Position numbers and translations under genes: made by a program. DNA of 64,000 nucleotides. Source: Caulobacteraceae bacterium. Its GTDB lineage: Bacteria > Pseudomonadota > Alphaproteobacteria > Caulobacterales > Caulobacteraceae. The notes beneath the pieces are model-generated. The model saw only the letters and a list, made by a program, of their open reading frames with translations, was not told where the DNA came from and searched no databases. The number at the start of each line of letters is the position of its first letter. The stretch's first letter is position 1. The stretch spans positions 51,380 through 115,379 of the forward strand of contig JAIYCQ010000007.1 in assembly GCA_027487945.1 (NCBI GenBank), written 5' to 3'. Below, in pieces: positions 37,264 to 45,708 of this stretch.

Positions 37264-37290
37264 AGCCCGCCGCGAGGTTCGCGACGGGCT
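37264..37290 (-). terminator. Rho-independent-type terminator of the TorF-type porin gene
   Basis: Read leftward, AGCCCGTCGCG and CGCGGCGGGCT form an 11-bp stem (with one G-U pair) around a 5-base loop, followed by TTCTT. It is perfect only on the minus strand and lies 27 bases after the stop of the porin gene. Confidence 0.8.
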
Positions 37291-37316
37291 CCAAAGCTCA
37301 AAGAGCCGTATCCAGC

Positions 37317-37994
37317 CTAGGGCAGGACGGCCTTCAGCGACAGGGTCACGCGGCTGTCGCAGATCGTGCCGCAGCCGAGGTCGTTGTCGTGGTAGCGCAG
37401 GTCGGCCGACAGGGTGTCGTTGAAGGCGTAGCCGACGCCGAGGTTCCAGGTCGAGTAGTCGCCGCCGGCGTCGAAGGTCTGGCTGCCGATGGCGCCGCCG
37501 ATCGTCCACTTCTCGGCGGGCGAAACGCTGCCGTTCACTTCATAGTACACGGCCGAGCCGATGCCGCCGAAGAACTCCGGCGAGTAGTAGACGGCGGCGC
37601 CGAGGGTGGCGGGGCCGGCCGGCACGGAGGCGGCGGCCTTGAATTCCCAGAAGGCGTAGTCGGCGGCGCTCGGCTCATTGACGTAGCCGTAGTAGATGGC
37701 GCCCAGGTCGAAGGTCACCGGACCGGCGGTCGGCTTGATGCCGGCGTAGACGTCGATCTCGGCGTCGGTGCTGTCATAGAAGTCGACGTTCGACGCCCAG
37801 GCGCCGGCGTAGAAGATGCCGCTGCCGAAATCGACGCCGGCGAACAGCTGCGGGCTTTCGTCGGTCTGCGACACGCCGCGGTACACGTAGTCCGAGGCCA
37901 CGCCGACGTTGAACGAAACGTCCTGGGCGTAGGCCGTGCCGCCGAGCGCGAGAGACGCCGTGGCGGCGCAGATGGCCAGTTTAAGAGCTTTCAT
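37317..37994 (-). CDS. TorF-family putative outer-membrane porin
   Basis: 225 residues. A signal peptide (MKALKLAICAATASLALGGT) ends at AYAQ. The mature N-terminus VSFNVGVASDYVYRGVSQTD is the family hallmark, followed by alternating beta strands typical of a small barrel (FDLGAIYYGYVNE, LGAAVYYSPEFFGG, NLGVGYAFNDTLSADLRYHD) and a final VTLSLKAVLP. The substrate is unknown. The ATG at 37994 has AGGGGA 6-7 bases upstream, and a terminator follows the gene. Confidence 0.88.
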   Translation of the reverse strand: MKALKLAICAATASLALGGTAYAQDVSFNVGVASDYVYRGVSQTDESPQLFAGVDFGSGIFYAGAWASNVDFYDSTDAEIDVYAGIKPTAGPVTFDLGAIYYGYVNEPSAADYAFWEFKAAASVPAGPATLGAAVYYSPEFFGGIGSAVYYEVNGSVSPAEKWTIGGAIGSQTFDAGGDYSTWNLGVGYAFNDTLSADLRYHDNDLGCGTICDSRVTLSLKAVLP

Positions 37995-38194
37995 CGCTAT
38001 CCCCTTGTTGTTAGCGCCGGACGGATCGAGGCCGCGCCAGCGTCGCCCCCCGTCGTGCGACATCGGGCGAGTCCGAGAGTGGTCGAAGGCTTCGGTTCAC
38101 CCTAACGAGAGCACACGCGCGGGCAGGTTGTCCGCCGTGACTGTCGGCATTTTGGGCGTCCCTCCGCCAGTACGCCCGATTATTGGGCGCCAAA

Positions 38195-38218
38195 AGTATG
38201 CTTTTCGTTAAGCATGCT
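38195..38218. repeat. Short palindrome between the SDR and porin genes
   Basis: AGTATGCTT and AAGCATGCT flank a 6-base loop. Read leftward it follows the SDR stop by about 50 bases and is followed by TTTT, so it may be a weak terminator. It also lies about 200 bases upstream of the porin start, so an operator is possible. Confidence 0.4.
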
Positions 38219-38267
38219 GCGCTGCGGAACCGGTCGCGTCAGGCGGAGCGCTCCGTGAACCGAGGAC

Positions 38268-39071
38268 TCAACGCATCGACAACGAGGCGAACCCCAGGTG
38301 CGTTCCGGCGTCCACCAGCAGGGTTTCGCCGGTGACGTGGCGAGAGGCGGGCGAGGCGAGGAACACCGCCGCGCCGGCGATGTCCTCCGCCGTCGAGGCG
38401 GCCTTGAGCGGCGTCGAGCGGATCACGCCTTCGCGCATGCGAGAGACAGTGTCGTCGGCCATGGCCTTGCCGAACCACGGGGTGTCGATGAAGCCGGGGC
38501 AGATGGCGTTGACGCGGATGTTGGGCGCGAGGCCCCGGGCGAGGGACAGGGTCATGGTGTTCATCGCCCCCTTGGAGGCGGCGTAGGGCACCGACGAGCC
38601 GATGCCGGTCACCCCGGCGATCGAGGCGGTGTTCACCACCGCGCCCGGCTGCGGCGCCGCCTCGAGCAGCGCCCGGGCAGCCCGCACCATCTGGAAGGCG
38701 CCGACCACATTGACCCTGTAGAGGCGCAGGAAGTCCTCGGCGTCGACCGCGTCGAGATCGGCGTGATTGGGCGCGAACTTGGTCACGCCGGCGTTGTTGA
38801 ACAGGGCGTCGATGCGGCCGAACGGCTCGGCGGCGGCGGCGATCCTGCGGCAGTCCACGTCCTCGCCGACGTCACCCTGGACCAGCACGGCTTTGGCGCC
38901 CTGCGCCTCGCACAGCCGCCCGGTCTCCTCGGCCTCGGCCTGGCTGGAGGCGTAGTTGATCACCACCACGGCCGCGCCGCGCGAGGCGGTCTCCACCGCG
39001 ATCGCCCGGCCCAGGCCCGTCGAGCCGCCGGTCACCACCACCACGAAGCCGTCGAAATCCTTGCCCGACAT
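38268..39071 (-). CDS. Short-chain dehydrogenase/reductase
   Basis: 267 residues, classical SDR. The NAD(P)-binding TGGSTGLGRA is near 15-24, NNAG near 91-94, and the catalytic Ser, Tyr and Lys lie in VNTASIAGVTGIGSSVPYAA followed by SK. ICPGFIDTPW and the C-terminal VTGETLLVDAG are typical. The substrate cannot be told from sequence. Neighbours are on the other strand or separately transcribed. Confidence 0.9.
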   Translation of the reverse strand: MSGKDFDGFVVVVTGGSTGLGRAIAVETASRGAAVVVINYASSQAEAEETGRLCEAQGAKAVLVQGDVGEDVDCRRIAAAAEPFGRIDALFNNAGVTKFAPNHADLDAVDAEDFLRLYRVNVVGAFQMVRAARALLEAAPQPGAVVNTASIAGVTGIGSSVPYAASKGAMNTMTLSLARGLAPNIRVNAICPGFIDTPWFGKAMADDTVSRMREGVIRSTPLKAASTAEDIAGAAVFLASPASRHVTGETLLVDAGTHLGFASLSMR

Positions 39072-39154
39072 CTGTGTCTCTCCCTTGCTTTTCTCCTCCC
39101 TACACCGGCGCCGATACGCTTGTCGCGAGGGGGAGGGGGGACTAAATCGCCGCC

Positions 39155-39607
39155 ATGACCGATCACCTGACCCAGCTTGGCCGCCTCGTCGACGCGCCGG
39201 CCCGCCCCGAGGACGCCGTTCTCGAGCGCGTGCCCAACCCGCAGGCCGACACCCTGTATCTGGCCCGCTTCACCGCGCCGGAGTTCACCTCCCTCTGCCC
39301 GGTCACCGGCCAGCCCGACTTCGCCCAGCTGGTGATCGACTACGCGCCCGGCGACTGGCTGATCGAGTCCAAGTCGCTGAAGCTCTACCTGGGCGCCTTC
39401 CGCAACCATGGCGCCTTCCACGAGGACTGCACGGTCTCCATCGGTCGCAAGATCGTGGAGGTGGCGCAGCCCAAATGGCTCCGGATCGGCGGCTACTGGT
39501 ACCCGCGCGGCGGCATCCCGATCGATGTGTTCTGGCAGAGCGGCCCGGCGCCCGAAGGCCTCTGGCTGCCGGACCAGGGCGTCGCGCCCTATCGCGGGCG
39601 GGGCTAA
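39155..39607 (+). CDS. queF: QueF, NADPH-dependent 7-cyano-7-deazaguanine (preQ0) reductase
   Basis: 150 residues, the short (type I-like) QueF. The catalytic Cys48 is in [14 protein letters not shown], the substrate-binding Glu71-Ser72 in [14 protein letters not shown], and NHGAFHE at 84-90 follows. It reduces the nitrile of preQ0 to preQ1 in queuosine synthesis in the cytoplasm. Its stop shares a CTAA with the stop of the convergent nitroreductase gene. Confidence 0.96.
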   Translation: MTDHLTQLGRLVDAPARPEDAVLERVPNPQADTLYLARFTAPEFTSLCPVTGQPDFAQLVIDYAPGDWLIESKSLKLYLGAFRNHGAFHEDCTVSIGRKIVEVAQPKWLRIGGYWYPRGGIPIDVFWQSGPAPEGLWLPDQGVAPYRGRG

Positions 39608-40218
39608 CCCTCGAACCGCGTCGTCAGCGCCGCCACGTCAGGGCGGACCCGCTCCTGCGGCGGCTCGGCGGCTGTGCCGATGAAGATAAAGCCGGCGACC
39701 TTCTCATTGTCCGCCAGGCCGAGTAGCGCCCGCGCCCCGGCATCATAGGCGTACCAGTCGGTGATCCAGTTGGCGCCGTAGCCCATGGCCAGGGCGGCGT
39801 AGGTCAGGGTCGTGCAGACCGCGCCGGCCGAGAGCAGCTGCTCCCACTCCGGAATGTCGCCGGCTGTCGTCCGCGCGATGACCGCGATTCCGAGGGGCGG
39901 CGTCCGCAGCTTCGCCAGCTTGGCGGTCAGCTTGACCCCATCGGAGCGCGCGGCGGCGACGGTCTCGAGGCGATCGGCGAAAGCGGTCTTGCCCGCCCCC
40001 TCCAGGATGACAAAACGCCAGGGGGCCAGCTTGCCGTGGTCCGGAACCCGGGCGGCCAGGGTCAGCAGGTCGGCCACCTCGTCCTGCGACGGTCCCGGCG
40101 CGCGCAGACTCGTCGCCGAGGCCGAGCGCCGTCGCGCCAGGAAGGTCAGAACCTCCGGGGCGGCCGTCAGGGGCAGGGGTTCGCCGAACACGGGGGTCGG
40201 GCGCGCGCCTTGTGTCAT
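39604..40218 (-). CDS. Nitroreductase-family flavoprotein
   Basis: 204 residues. The FMN-site motif [20 protein letters not shown] is at the N-terminus, then [40 protein letters not shown] and [17 protein letters not shown]. This is the YdjA/RutE-like compact nitroreductase form. The natural substrate is unknown. The ATG at 40218 has AGGA about 8 bases upstream; the longer open frame (to 40434) overlaps the next gene and is rejected. Confidence 0.9.
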   Translation of the reverse strand: MTQGARPTPVFGEPLPLTAAPEVLTFLARRRSASATSLRAPGPSQDEVADLLTLAARVPDHGKLAPWRFVILEGAGKTAFADRLETVAAARSDGVKLTAKLAKLRTPPLGIAVIARTTAGDIPEWEQLLSAGAVCTTLTYAALAMGYGANWITDWYAYDAGARALLGLADNEKVAGFIFIGTAAEPPQERVRPDVAALTTRFEG

Positions 40219-40231
40219 CCGGGCATCCTGA

Positions 40232-40816
40232 TCAGGTGGTGGTTGGTTCAGGCTTGTCCTCGAACACGCCCCGCAGCTTGACGCGGGCGTCGGGGTCCAG
40301 AAGCCGGAAGCGGTGGTCGTATTCAGGGGCGCGCTCGCCATCGAGGGTCGTGGTGGCCGAGATCTCGCCGGTCTTCTCGTCCCGGCTGAAGGCCTCGCAA
40401 ACCACCTTGCCCTCCAGGTCGGACATGGTCTCACGCATCACCATCATCATGGCGGCGGCCTGCTCCCTCTGCGCCCGCTCGCCGGCGTCGAGGAAGGCGA
40501 TGTCGATCTCGGCGAAGCGATAGGTCCAGCACAGCCCGTCCCGCTCGATCTTCGCGGTGTTGCGGAGGATGACCTCGAAGTCGGCGCCCTCGTAGATCCG
40601 GTAGCGACGGGTCTGGCTGATGACGCCTTTGCCGGCTTCGAGGAAAACAACCTCCTCGCAGCTCTTGTCCGTCTCGCGCCAGCCGGCGCACCAGGTCCGG
40701 TCGGATTTGATCGTCGCGACAAGGGCGTCGCGGCTCAGCGGGCGGGCGACCTGCGCCAGCGCAACGGTGGGCGCCGACAGGGCGGCGATCAGGGCGAGGG
40801 CGTGAAAGGCGCGCAT
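40232..40816 (-). CDS. Secreted protein of unknown function
   Basis: 194 residues. A signal peptide (MRAFHALALIAALSAPTVAL) ends near AQV. The mature part has four cysteines (TWCAGWRETDKSCEEVVF, DGLCWTYRFAEIDI, KVVCEAFSRD) that could form two disulfides. No family is recognised. The 13-base gap to the nitroreductase gene on the same strand suggests a two-gene operon. An upstream GTG at 40825 is an alternative start. Confidence 0.7.
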   Translation of the reverse strand: MRAFHALALIAALSAPTVALAQVARPLSRDALVATIKSDRTWCAGWRETDKSCEEVVFLEAGKGVISQTRRYRIYEGADFEVILRNTAKIERDGLCWTYRFAEIDIAFLDAGERAQREQAAAMMMVMRETMSDLEGKVVCEAFSRDEKTGEISATTTLDGERAPEYDHRFRLLDPDARVKLRGVFEDKPEPTTT

Positions 40817-40960
40817 GGACAACACCTATGGCGGATGGCCGGCCCCGGCAACCGGCCCCTTGGCGAACCGCGTAATCACCCCCATATCGCCGGGCGGTGC
40901 GGAATTCTGCGGCGCGGGGCGACCTGTGCTATAGGGCCCGCGCACAACGGGAGGGCGCCC

Positions 40961-41788
40961 ATGCCCAGACAGTTCGAAGTGGTCACCGCCGGTCCGCCGC
41001 CCGTCTGGGCCGGACTGCGCAATGAAGCCGAACGCGCCGCGCGGGACGAGCCCACCCTGGCCAGCCTGCTCAACGCCGTGATCCTGTCCCATGACAGCAT
41101 GGCCGAGGCTCTGTCCTACCAGTTCGCCCGCAAGATCGCCGACCAGGAGCTGCGGGCCATGAGCGCCCGCGAGATCGCGGAGGAAGCCTACGAGGCTGAT
41201 CCCTCGCTGATCGCCGCCGCCGAGGCTGACCTGAAGGCCGTGTTCGAGCGCGACCCGGCCTGCAAGGGCTATGTGCAGCCCTTCCTCTTCTTCAAGGGTT
41301 TCCTGGCGCTGCAGAACCACCGCGTTGCGCACTGGCTCTGGACGCACAGCCGCGACACCCTGGCCTTCTACCTGCAGAGCCGGGGCAGCGAGGTCTACCA
41401 GGTCGATATTCACCCCAACGCCCGCATCGGTTCGGGTGTCTTCCTCGATCATGGCACCGGCATCGTCATCGGCGAGACCGCCGTGGTCGGCGACGACGTC
41501 TCGATGCTGCACGGCGTCACCCTGGGCGGCACCGGCGCCGAGCGCGGCGACCGCCACCCCAAGATCGGCAAGGGTGTCCTGCTGGGCGCCGGCGCCAAGG
41601 TGCTCGGGAACATCGAGATCGGCGACTATGCCAAGGTCGCTTCCGGTTCGGTCGTGCTCAAGCCGGTGCCGGCTCACTGCACGGCGGCGGGCGTCCCCGC
41701 GCGTCTGGTGAACTGCCCGACCTGCGAGGAGCCGGCGCGGACGATGGACCACACCCTGGCCGAGGCGGTCTACGACTACGTCATCTAG
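40961..41788 (+). CDS. cysE: CysE, serine O-acetyltransferase
   Basis: 275 residues. A helical N-terminal domain (ESYQFARKI-type region, here EALSYQFARKIADQELRAMS) precedes a left-handed beta-helix of hexapeptide repeats, including VDIHPNARIGSGVFLDHGTG, IVIGETAVVGDDVSMLHGVT and LGGTGAERGDRHPKIGKGVL. The His and Asp in DIHP and FLDHGTG are the catalytic pair. It makes O-acetylserine for cysteine synthesis. GGGAGGG lies 5 bases before the ATG; the upstream open frame is an antisense shadow. Confidence 0.96.
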   Translation: MPRQFEVVTAGPPPVWAGLRNEAERAARDEPTLASLLNAVILSHDSMAEALSYQFARKIADQELRAMSAREIAEEAYEADPSLIAAAEADLKAVFERDPACKGYVQPFLFFKGFLALQNHRVAHWLWTHSRDTLAFYLQSRGSEVYQVDIHPNARIGSGVFLDHGTGIVIGETAVVGDDVSMLHGVTLGGTGAERGDRHPKIGKGVLLGAGAKVLGNIEIGDYAKVASGSVVLKPVPAHCTAAGVPARLVNCPTCEEPARTMDHTLAEAVYDYVI

Positions 41789-42039
41789 TTCGCCCGCCAT
41801 GGCCCGACGCGTTCGGGCCATCCATGCGTGGCGAGCCAGGGCAGAAGGGCGGGGGCAGTCCGGCGCCCCTCCCGAAACTGCCCGTGGTCATGGGTGGCCC
41901 GGACAGACCGGGCCATGACGGCGGCAGGTTGACCCCTTTGTGTGCCGCCGATCACACGGCTTTTGTCTTGCCTCGCCGGGCGATGGCAGTAGGTTCGCGC
42001 CGATCGCGCCCCGGCGCCCCAGTGACCAGGAGCCACGCC

Positions 42040-42243
42040 GTGGACGAAAAGCATATCAAGCAGATCGAAGCGCACCTGAAGCGCACCTTCGGCAACCCGC
42101 ACTTCGCGGTGAAGGCCCGCAAGCAGAAGGATTCGGCCGAGGTCGAGCTGAAGAGCGAGTTCATCGGCGTCATCTACGAAGACGAGGACGAGCCCGGCTC
42201 CTTCCTGTTCGAGATGGCCATCCTCGCCGAAGACCTCGAGTAG
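42040..42243 (+). CDS. DUF3126-family small protein
   Basis: 67 residues starting with GTG, with AGGAG 8 bases upstream. The sequence runs DEKHIKQIEAHLKRTFGNPH, FAVKARKQKDSAEVELKSEF, then IGVIYEDEDEPGSFLFEMAI and ends ILAEDLE. This matches the DUF3126 family, which is conserved in alphaproteobacteria and has no known function. It has a helix followed by a small beta sheet. It is 16 bases ahead of the next gene, so they may be co-transcribed. Confidence 0.85.
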   Translation: MDEKHIKQIEAHLKRTFGNPHFAVKARKQKDSAEVELKSEFIGVIYEDEDEPGSFLFEMAILAEDLE

Positions 42244-42259
42244 GCTTCAGATCGCCGCC

Positions 42260-43933
42260 ATGAGGGTTCTAGTCATTGGCGGTTACGGCACGTTCGGCGG
42301 CCGCCTGGCGCGGCTGCTGGCGAACGAATGGCGTCTGGTGCTGCTGCTGGCCGGGCGGTCGGAGGCTAAGGCACGCAGGATGGCCGAGTGGACGCGCTCG
42401 GACGCCGTGCTGATCCCGTTCCGTTTCGACCGCGATGGCGACCTCGCCGCGCAGCTGGCCGAGGCGAAGGCCGACCTCGTTGTCGACGCCAGCGGGCCCT
42501 TCCAGGCCTACGGGCGCGAGCCCTACCGGGTGGCGGAGGCCTGTATCGCCGCCGGCGTGTCCTATATCGATCTGGCGGACGGCTCGGACTTCGTTGCCGG
42601 AATCGGCGCGCTGGATGAGCGGGCGAAGGCCGCCGGCGTGTTCGTGCGGTCGGGCGTCAGCACCTGCCCCGCCCTGACCTCAGCGGTGGTCCGCAGGCTG
42701 GGGGAGGGCTGGTCGGCCGTACGCTCGGTGTCGGCCGGCATCGCGCCGACGCCCTGGTCGGGGATCGGCCTCAGCGTGGTGCAGGGCATCGCCGGCTACG
42801 CGGGAAAGCCCGTGACTCTGGTGCGCGGCGGGAGACGGGCGCAGGCCCCGGCCCTGGTCGAGACCCGCCGGGTGACCATCGCTCCGCCCGGGGTGACGCC
42901 CCTGAACAATCTGCACTTCTCGCTGGTCGATACGCCCGACCTGCGGACGCTGCCGGCCATGCTGCCAGGGCTGCGCGACGTCTGGTTCGGCGCCGGGCCG
43001 ACGCCTGAGCTGCTGCACCGGATGCTGAACGGCATGGCGTGGCTGGTGCGCTGGCGGCTGATTCCGACGCTGGCCCCCCTGTCGCCGCTGTTCCACCAGG
43101 CGATCAACCGCCTGCGCTGGGGCGAGCATCGCGGCGGGATGTTCGTGGCCGCCACTGGCGAGGACGCCGATCGCCGCCCGGTCCGCCGGTCCTGGCACCT
43201 GGTCGCCGAGGGGGACGATGGTCCCTTCATCCCCTCGATGGCCGCGGAGGCGCTGATCCGGCGGATGATCGACGGCCAACGGCCGGAGGCGGGCGCCCGC
43301 CCGTCCGTCGACGACCTGGACCTTTCCGATTTCGAGGCCGCCTTCGCCCGCCGGTCCATCCGCTGCGGCGTCCGCGAGGAGATCGAAGGGTCCGAGCCGG
43401 TCTATCGTCAGGTGATGGCCGGCGCCTTCGACGCCATGCCTGACGCCTGGCGGGCGATGCACGACCTGCGGGCCGGAGCGCTGACGGTCGAGGGGCGAGC
43501 GTCCGTCCGGCGCGGCAGGGGCATGCTGGCGCGGCTGGCGGGCTGGATGATGCGCTTCCCGCGCTCCGGCGAGGATCAGCCGGTCAAGGTCCGCTTCGAG
43601 CGACAGGGAAACACCGAAGTCTGGACCCGCACCATCGGAGGCCGGAGCTTCCGCAGCCTGCAGTCTCCGGGGCAGGGGCGGTCCGTGCGGCTGCTCGTCG
43701 AGCGCTTCGGCCCGCTGGCCGTCGCCATGGCGCCGACGACCAACGACGGTCGCATGGGTCTGGCCATCCGTCGCTTCAGCCTGTTCGGCATCCCGCTGCC
43801 GCTGTGGCTGGCGCCGACAACGACCGCCCACGAGGAGATCGTGGACGGCCGTTTTCATTTCGACGTCGAGATCGGCCACCCGCTGACCGGCATGATCGTC
43901 CTGTACCGCGGGTGGCTTGCACCCAGGCCCTAG
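42260..43933 (+). CDS. Saccharopine-dehydrogenase-like NAD(P)-binding protein with C-terminal DUF4166
   Basis: 557 residues. The N-terminus has the Rossmann motif VLVIGGYGTFGGRLARLLA, then VVDASGPFQAYG and ISYIDLADGSDF-like sequence (here VSYIDLADGSDFVAGIGAL), which is the saccharopine dehydrogenase NADP-binding domain. The C-terminal third (about 370-555; PVYRQVMAGAFDAMPDAWRA, GPLAVAMAPTTNDGRMGLAI, FDVEIGHPLTGMIVLYRGWL) fits DUF4166. The enzyme activity is unknown. The stop shares CTAG with the convergent phoH stop. Confidence 0.88.
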   Translation: MRVLVIGGYGTFGGRLARLLANEWRLVLLLAGRSEAKARRMAEWTRSDAVLIPFRFDRDGDLAAQLAEAKADLVVDASGPFQAYGREPYRVAEACIAAGVSYIDLADGSDFVAGIGALDERAKAAGVFVRSGVSTCPALTSAVVRRLGEGWSAVRSVSAGIAPTPWSGIGLSVVQGIAGYAGKPVTLVRGGRRAQAPALVETRRVTIAPPGVTPLNNLHFSLVDTPDLRTLPAMLPGLRDVWFGAGPTPELLHRMLNGMAWLVRWRLIPTLAPLSPLFHQAINRLRWGEHRGGMFVAATGEDADRRPVRRSWHLVAEGDDGPFIPSMAAEALIRRMIDGQRPEAGARPSVDDLDLSDFEAAFARRSIRCGVREEIEGSEPVYRQVMAGAFDAMPDAWRAMHDLRAGALTVEGRASVRRGRGMLARLAGWMMRFPRSGEDQPVKVRFERQGNTEVWTRTIGGRSFRSLQSPGQGRSVRLLVERFGPLAVAMAPTTNDGRMGLAIRRFSLFGIPLPLWLAPTTTAHEEIVDGRFHFDVEIGHPLTGMIVLYRGWLAPRP

Positions 43934-44694
43934 AGAACCCCCAGCATCTCCGCCACCAGCGGGTGGCGGACGATGTCCTGCTCGGCCAGCCGGACGACGG
44001 CGATGTTGGGCACCGCCTCGAAGCGGTCGGCGACGTCCCCGAGGCCGGACAGCCCCGGCAGCAGGTCCGACTGGTGCGGGTCGCCCGTCACCACCATGGT
44101 CGAGTGCCAGCCCAGGCGGGTCAGCAGCATCTTCAGCTGGCCGTAGGTGCAATTCTGGGCCTCGTCGATGACCACGAAGGCGTTGTTCAGCGTGCGGCCG
44201 CGCATGTAGCCGACGGGCGCGATCTCGATGGCCCCCTCGGCGATCAGGGCCCGCACCCGCTTCATGGAGAGCCGGTCCGACAGGGCGTCGTAGAGCGGTC
44301 GCAGGTAGGGGGCGAGCTTGTCCTCCATGTCGCCGGGCAGGTAGCCGATCGATTCGCCGGCCTCGACGGCGGGGCGGCTGAGCACGATCTTGGCCACCTT
44401 GCCGGCCTCGAGCGCCTCGACGGCCTTGGCGATGGCCAGATAGGTCTTGCCGGTGCCTGCCGGGCCGAGCGCCATGACGAGGTTCTTGGCGTCGATGGCC
44501 TTGATCAGGTCGGCCTGGCCGTCGGATTTCGGCTTTATGGTCTTCAGATACCCCTGCTCACGATCCTCATCCCGACCGAGTGGCGACCAGCCGTTCCCGA
44601 CGGGCAGACGGCGCACCTTGCCGCCATCGTCCTGGAACTGGGCGTGGTCGAACGCGCCTTCGCGCACGGTCCGCTTCAGGGCTCGCTTGGTCAT
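43930..44694 (-). CDS. phoH: PhoH-family ATPase
   Basis: 254 residues. Walker A is in MALGPAGTGKTYLAIAKAV and Walker B in NAFVVIDEAQNCTYGQLKML. KIVLSRPAVEAGESIGYLPG and VVTGDPHQSDL are further PhoH signatures. The family has ATP-binding and RNA-linked roles that are not well settled. GGAGG lies 7 bases before the ATG. A strong terminator-like hairpin on the same strand ends only about 22 bases upstream of the ATG, so transcription into this gene must start between the hairpin and the ATG or read through. Confidence 0.93.
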   Translation of the reverse strand: MTKRALKRTVREGAFDHAQFQDDGGKVRRLPVGNGWSPLGRDEDREQGYLKTIKPKSDGQADLIKAIDAKNLVMALGPAGTGKTYLAIAKAVEALEAGKVAKIVLSRPAVEAGESIGYLPGDMEDKLAPYLRPLYDALSDRLSMKRVRALIAEGAIEIAPVGYMRGRTLNNAFVVIDEAQNCTYGQLKMLLTRLGWHSTMVVTGDPHQSDLLPGLSGLGDVADRFEAVPNIAVVRLAEQDIVRHPLVAEMLGVL

Positions 44695-44716
44695 CGTGAG
44701 GCCTCCAATGGGGCAT

Positions 44717-44749
44717 GAAAAAAGGGCGTCGCCGGAACGGCGCGCCCTT
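44717..44749 (-). terminator. Terminator-type hairpin just upstream of phoH
   Basis: Read leftward: AAGGGCG, CGCCG, loop TTC, CGGCG, one bulged base, then CGCCCTT followed by six T (44718-44723). The U-run exists only on the minus strand. It lies in the direction of phoH transcription, 22 bases before the phoH ATG, which fits an attenuator or the 3' end of a small RNA. Confidence 0.75.
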
Positions 44750-45005
44750 GGGACAGGAAAGCGGAGCGGATGGCGCACAGGCGGCCGGGAGGCTCGCTTG
44801 CGCTTCGCGGGACTGGGGACGTCCGTGGACGTCTGGACACCAAACGCGACACCCGGTTCTCCGTCGTCAGGAGACCACGGACGGAAAGTCGCCCGTGCAG
44901 GATTTGAGAGAGTCGAGACCCGCTCGAATCGCCTGACAAGATTGATGCTAACGTGGTTTCGAACTCGTTAAGCAAGCCGTCACGACAAATATACAGGGCG
45001 AGGCT
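44750..45005. other. Gene-free stretch between phoH and gamma-carbonic anhydrase; possible leader/small RNA on minus strand
   Basis: No credible coding region; a 94-aa open frame on the minus strand runs through the terminator hairpin and is not protein-like. Short inverted repeats such as GGACGTCC...GGACGTCT (about 44818-44840) and CCGTGGAC/CACGGACGG suggest structured RNA. TATATT at 44988-44993 (minus) could be a -10. An RNA starting near there and ending at the 44717 hairpin would be about 265 nt. The promoter of the rightward carbonic anhydrase gene must also be here. Confidence 0.4.
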
Positions 45006-45536
45006 ATGACTGTTTATGCTTTGGGCGCCTTAAGCCCCACGCTGCCTTCGGAAGGTGAATACTGGATCGCGCCCAACGCGGCCGTGATGGGAAGCGTGAT
45101 TCTGAAGAAGAACGCGAGCATCTGGTGGGGCGCCACGGCCAGAGGCGACACCGATACCATCACCGTCGGCGAGAATAGCAATGTCCAGGACGGATCTGTG
45201 CTTCACGCCGACTACGGCAGTCCGCTGCTGATCGGGGCGAACGTGACCGTCGGTCACATGGTTATGCTTCACGGCTGCACCATCGGCGACGGCAGCCTGA
45301 TCGGCATCGGCTCGATCGTGCTCAACGGTGCGAAGATCGGTCGCGGCTGCCTCATCGGGGCCGGGGCGCTGATTCCCGAGGGCAAGGAGATCCCTGACAA
45401 CAGCCTGGTCATGGGCGCCCCCGGCAAGGTGGTCCGCGAGCTCGGCGAGGCCCAGGCCGCCGCCCTGATCGGCTCGGCCATGCACTATGTCGAGAACTGG
45501 AAGCGCTACCGCCGCGAGATGACGGTGGCGGGGTGA
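45006..45536 (+). CDS. Gamma-carbonic-anhydrase-family protein
   Basis: 176 residues of left-handed beta-helix hexapeptide repeats: [20 protein letters not shown], then [52 protein letters not shown] and [19 protein letters not shown]. The three metal-binding His ([14 protein letters not shown]) are present. The C-terminal helix ([19 protein letters not shown]) packs on the trimer. Bacterial members are often weak or inactive anhydrases, so activity is not certain. Confidence 0.92.
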   Translation: MTVYALGALSPTLPSEGEYWIAPNAAVMGSVILKKNASIWWGATARGDTDTITVGENSNVQDGSVLHADYGSPLLIGANVTVGHMVMLHGCTIGDGSLIGIGSIVLNGAKIGRGCLIGAGALIPEGKEIPDNSLVMGAPGKVVRELGEAQAAALIGSAMHYVENWKRYRREMTVAG

Positions 45537-45540
45537 GGCC

Positions 45541-45648
45541 TTGCGTCCTTCGACACGCCGCTTCGCGGCTGCTCAGGATGACATCGCTTGAAGGCCGCTG
45601 ACGTACGTCAGGCTGAGCAGCGCTGAAGGCGCGTGTCGAAGCACGCAA
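45541..45648. repeat. REP-like long inverted repeat
   Basis: Arms at 45541-45582 and 45607-45648 are mostly complementary: one begins TTGCGTCCTTCGACACGCC, the other ends GGCGCGTGTCGAAGCACGCAA, with inner GCTCAGGATGAC pairing to GTCAGGCTGAGC. Such intergenic repeats are common in caulobacters and sphingomonads. It lies directly after the carbonic anhydrase stop. Confidence 0.7.
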
Positions 45649-45708
45649 CGCCGTTGACGTCCCTCGCGTAAGGGCGGCTCCTCTCACGCAAACACGGGAG
45701 CAGCGCCA

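Noticed and set aside
36286..37316. Second att site or integrase at the right border of the T6SS block
   Set aside because: No repeat of the tRNA-Leu 3' end and no recombinase gene seen; the border is an ordinary convergent gene pair followed by the porin terminator.
44691..44975. 94-aa minus-strand open frame before phoH
   Set aside because: It reads through the terminator hairpin and overlaps the phoH start; no Shine-Dalgarno and no protein-like pattern.
44750..45005. Possible tmRNA or 6S RNA upstream of phoH
   Set aside because: No tag-peptide reading frame and no tRNA-like ends for tmRNA; no clear 6S central bubble. Only the terminator hairpin is certain.
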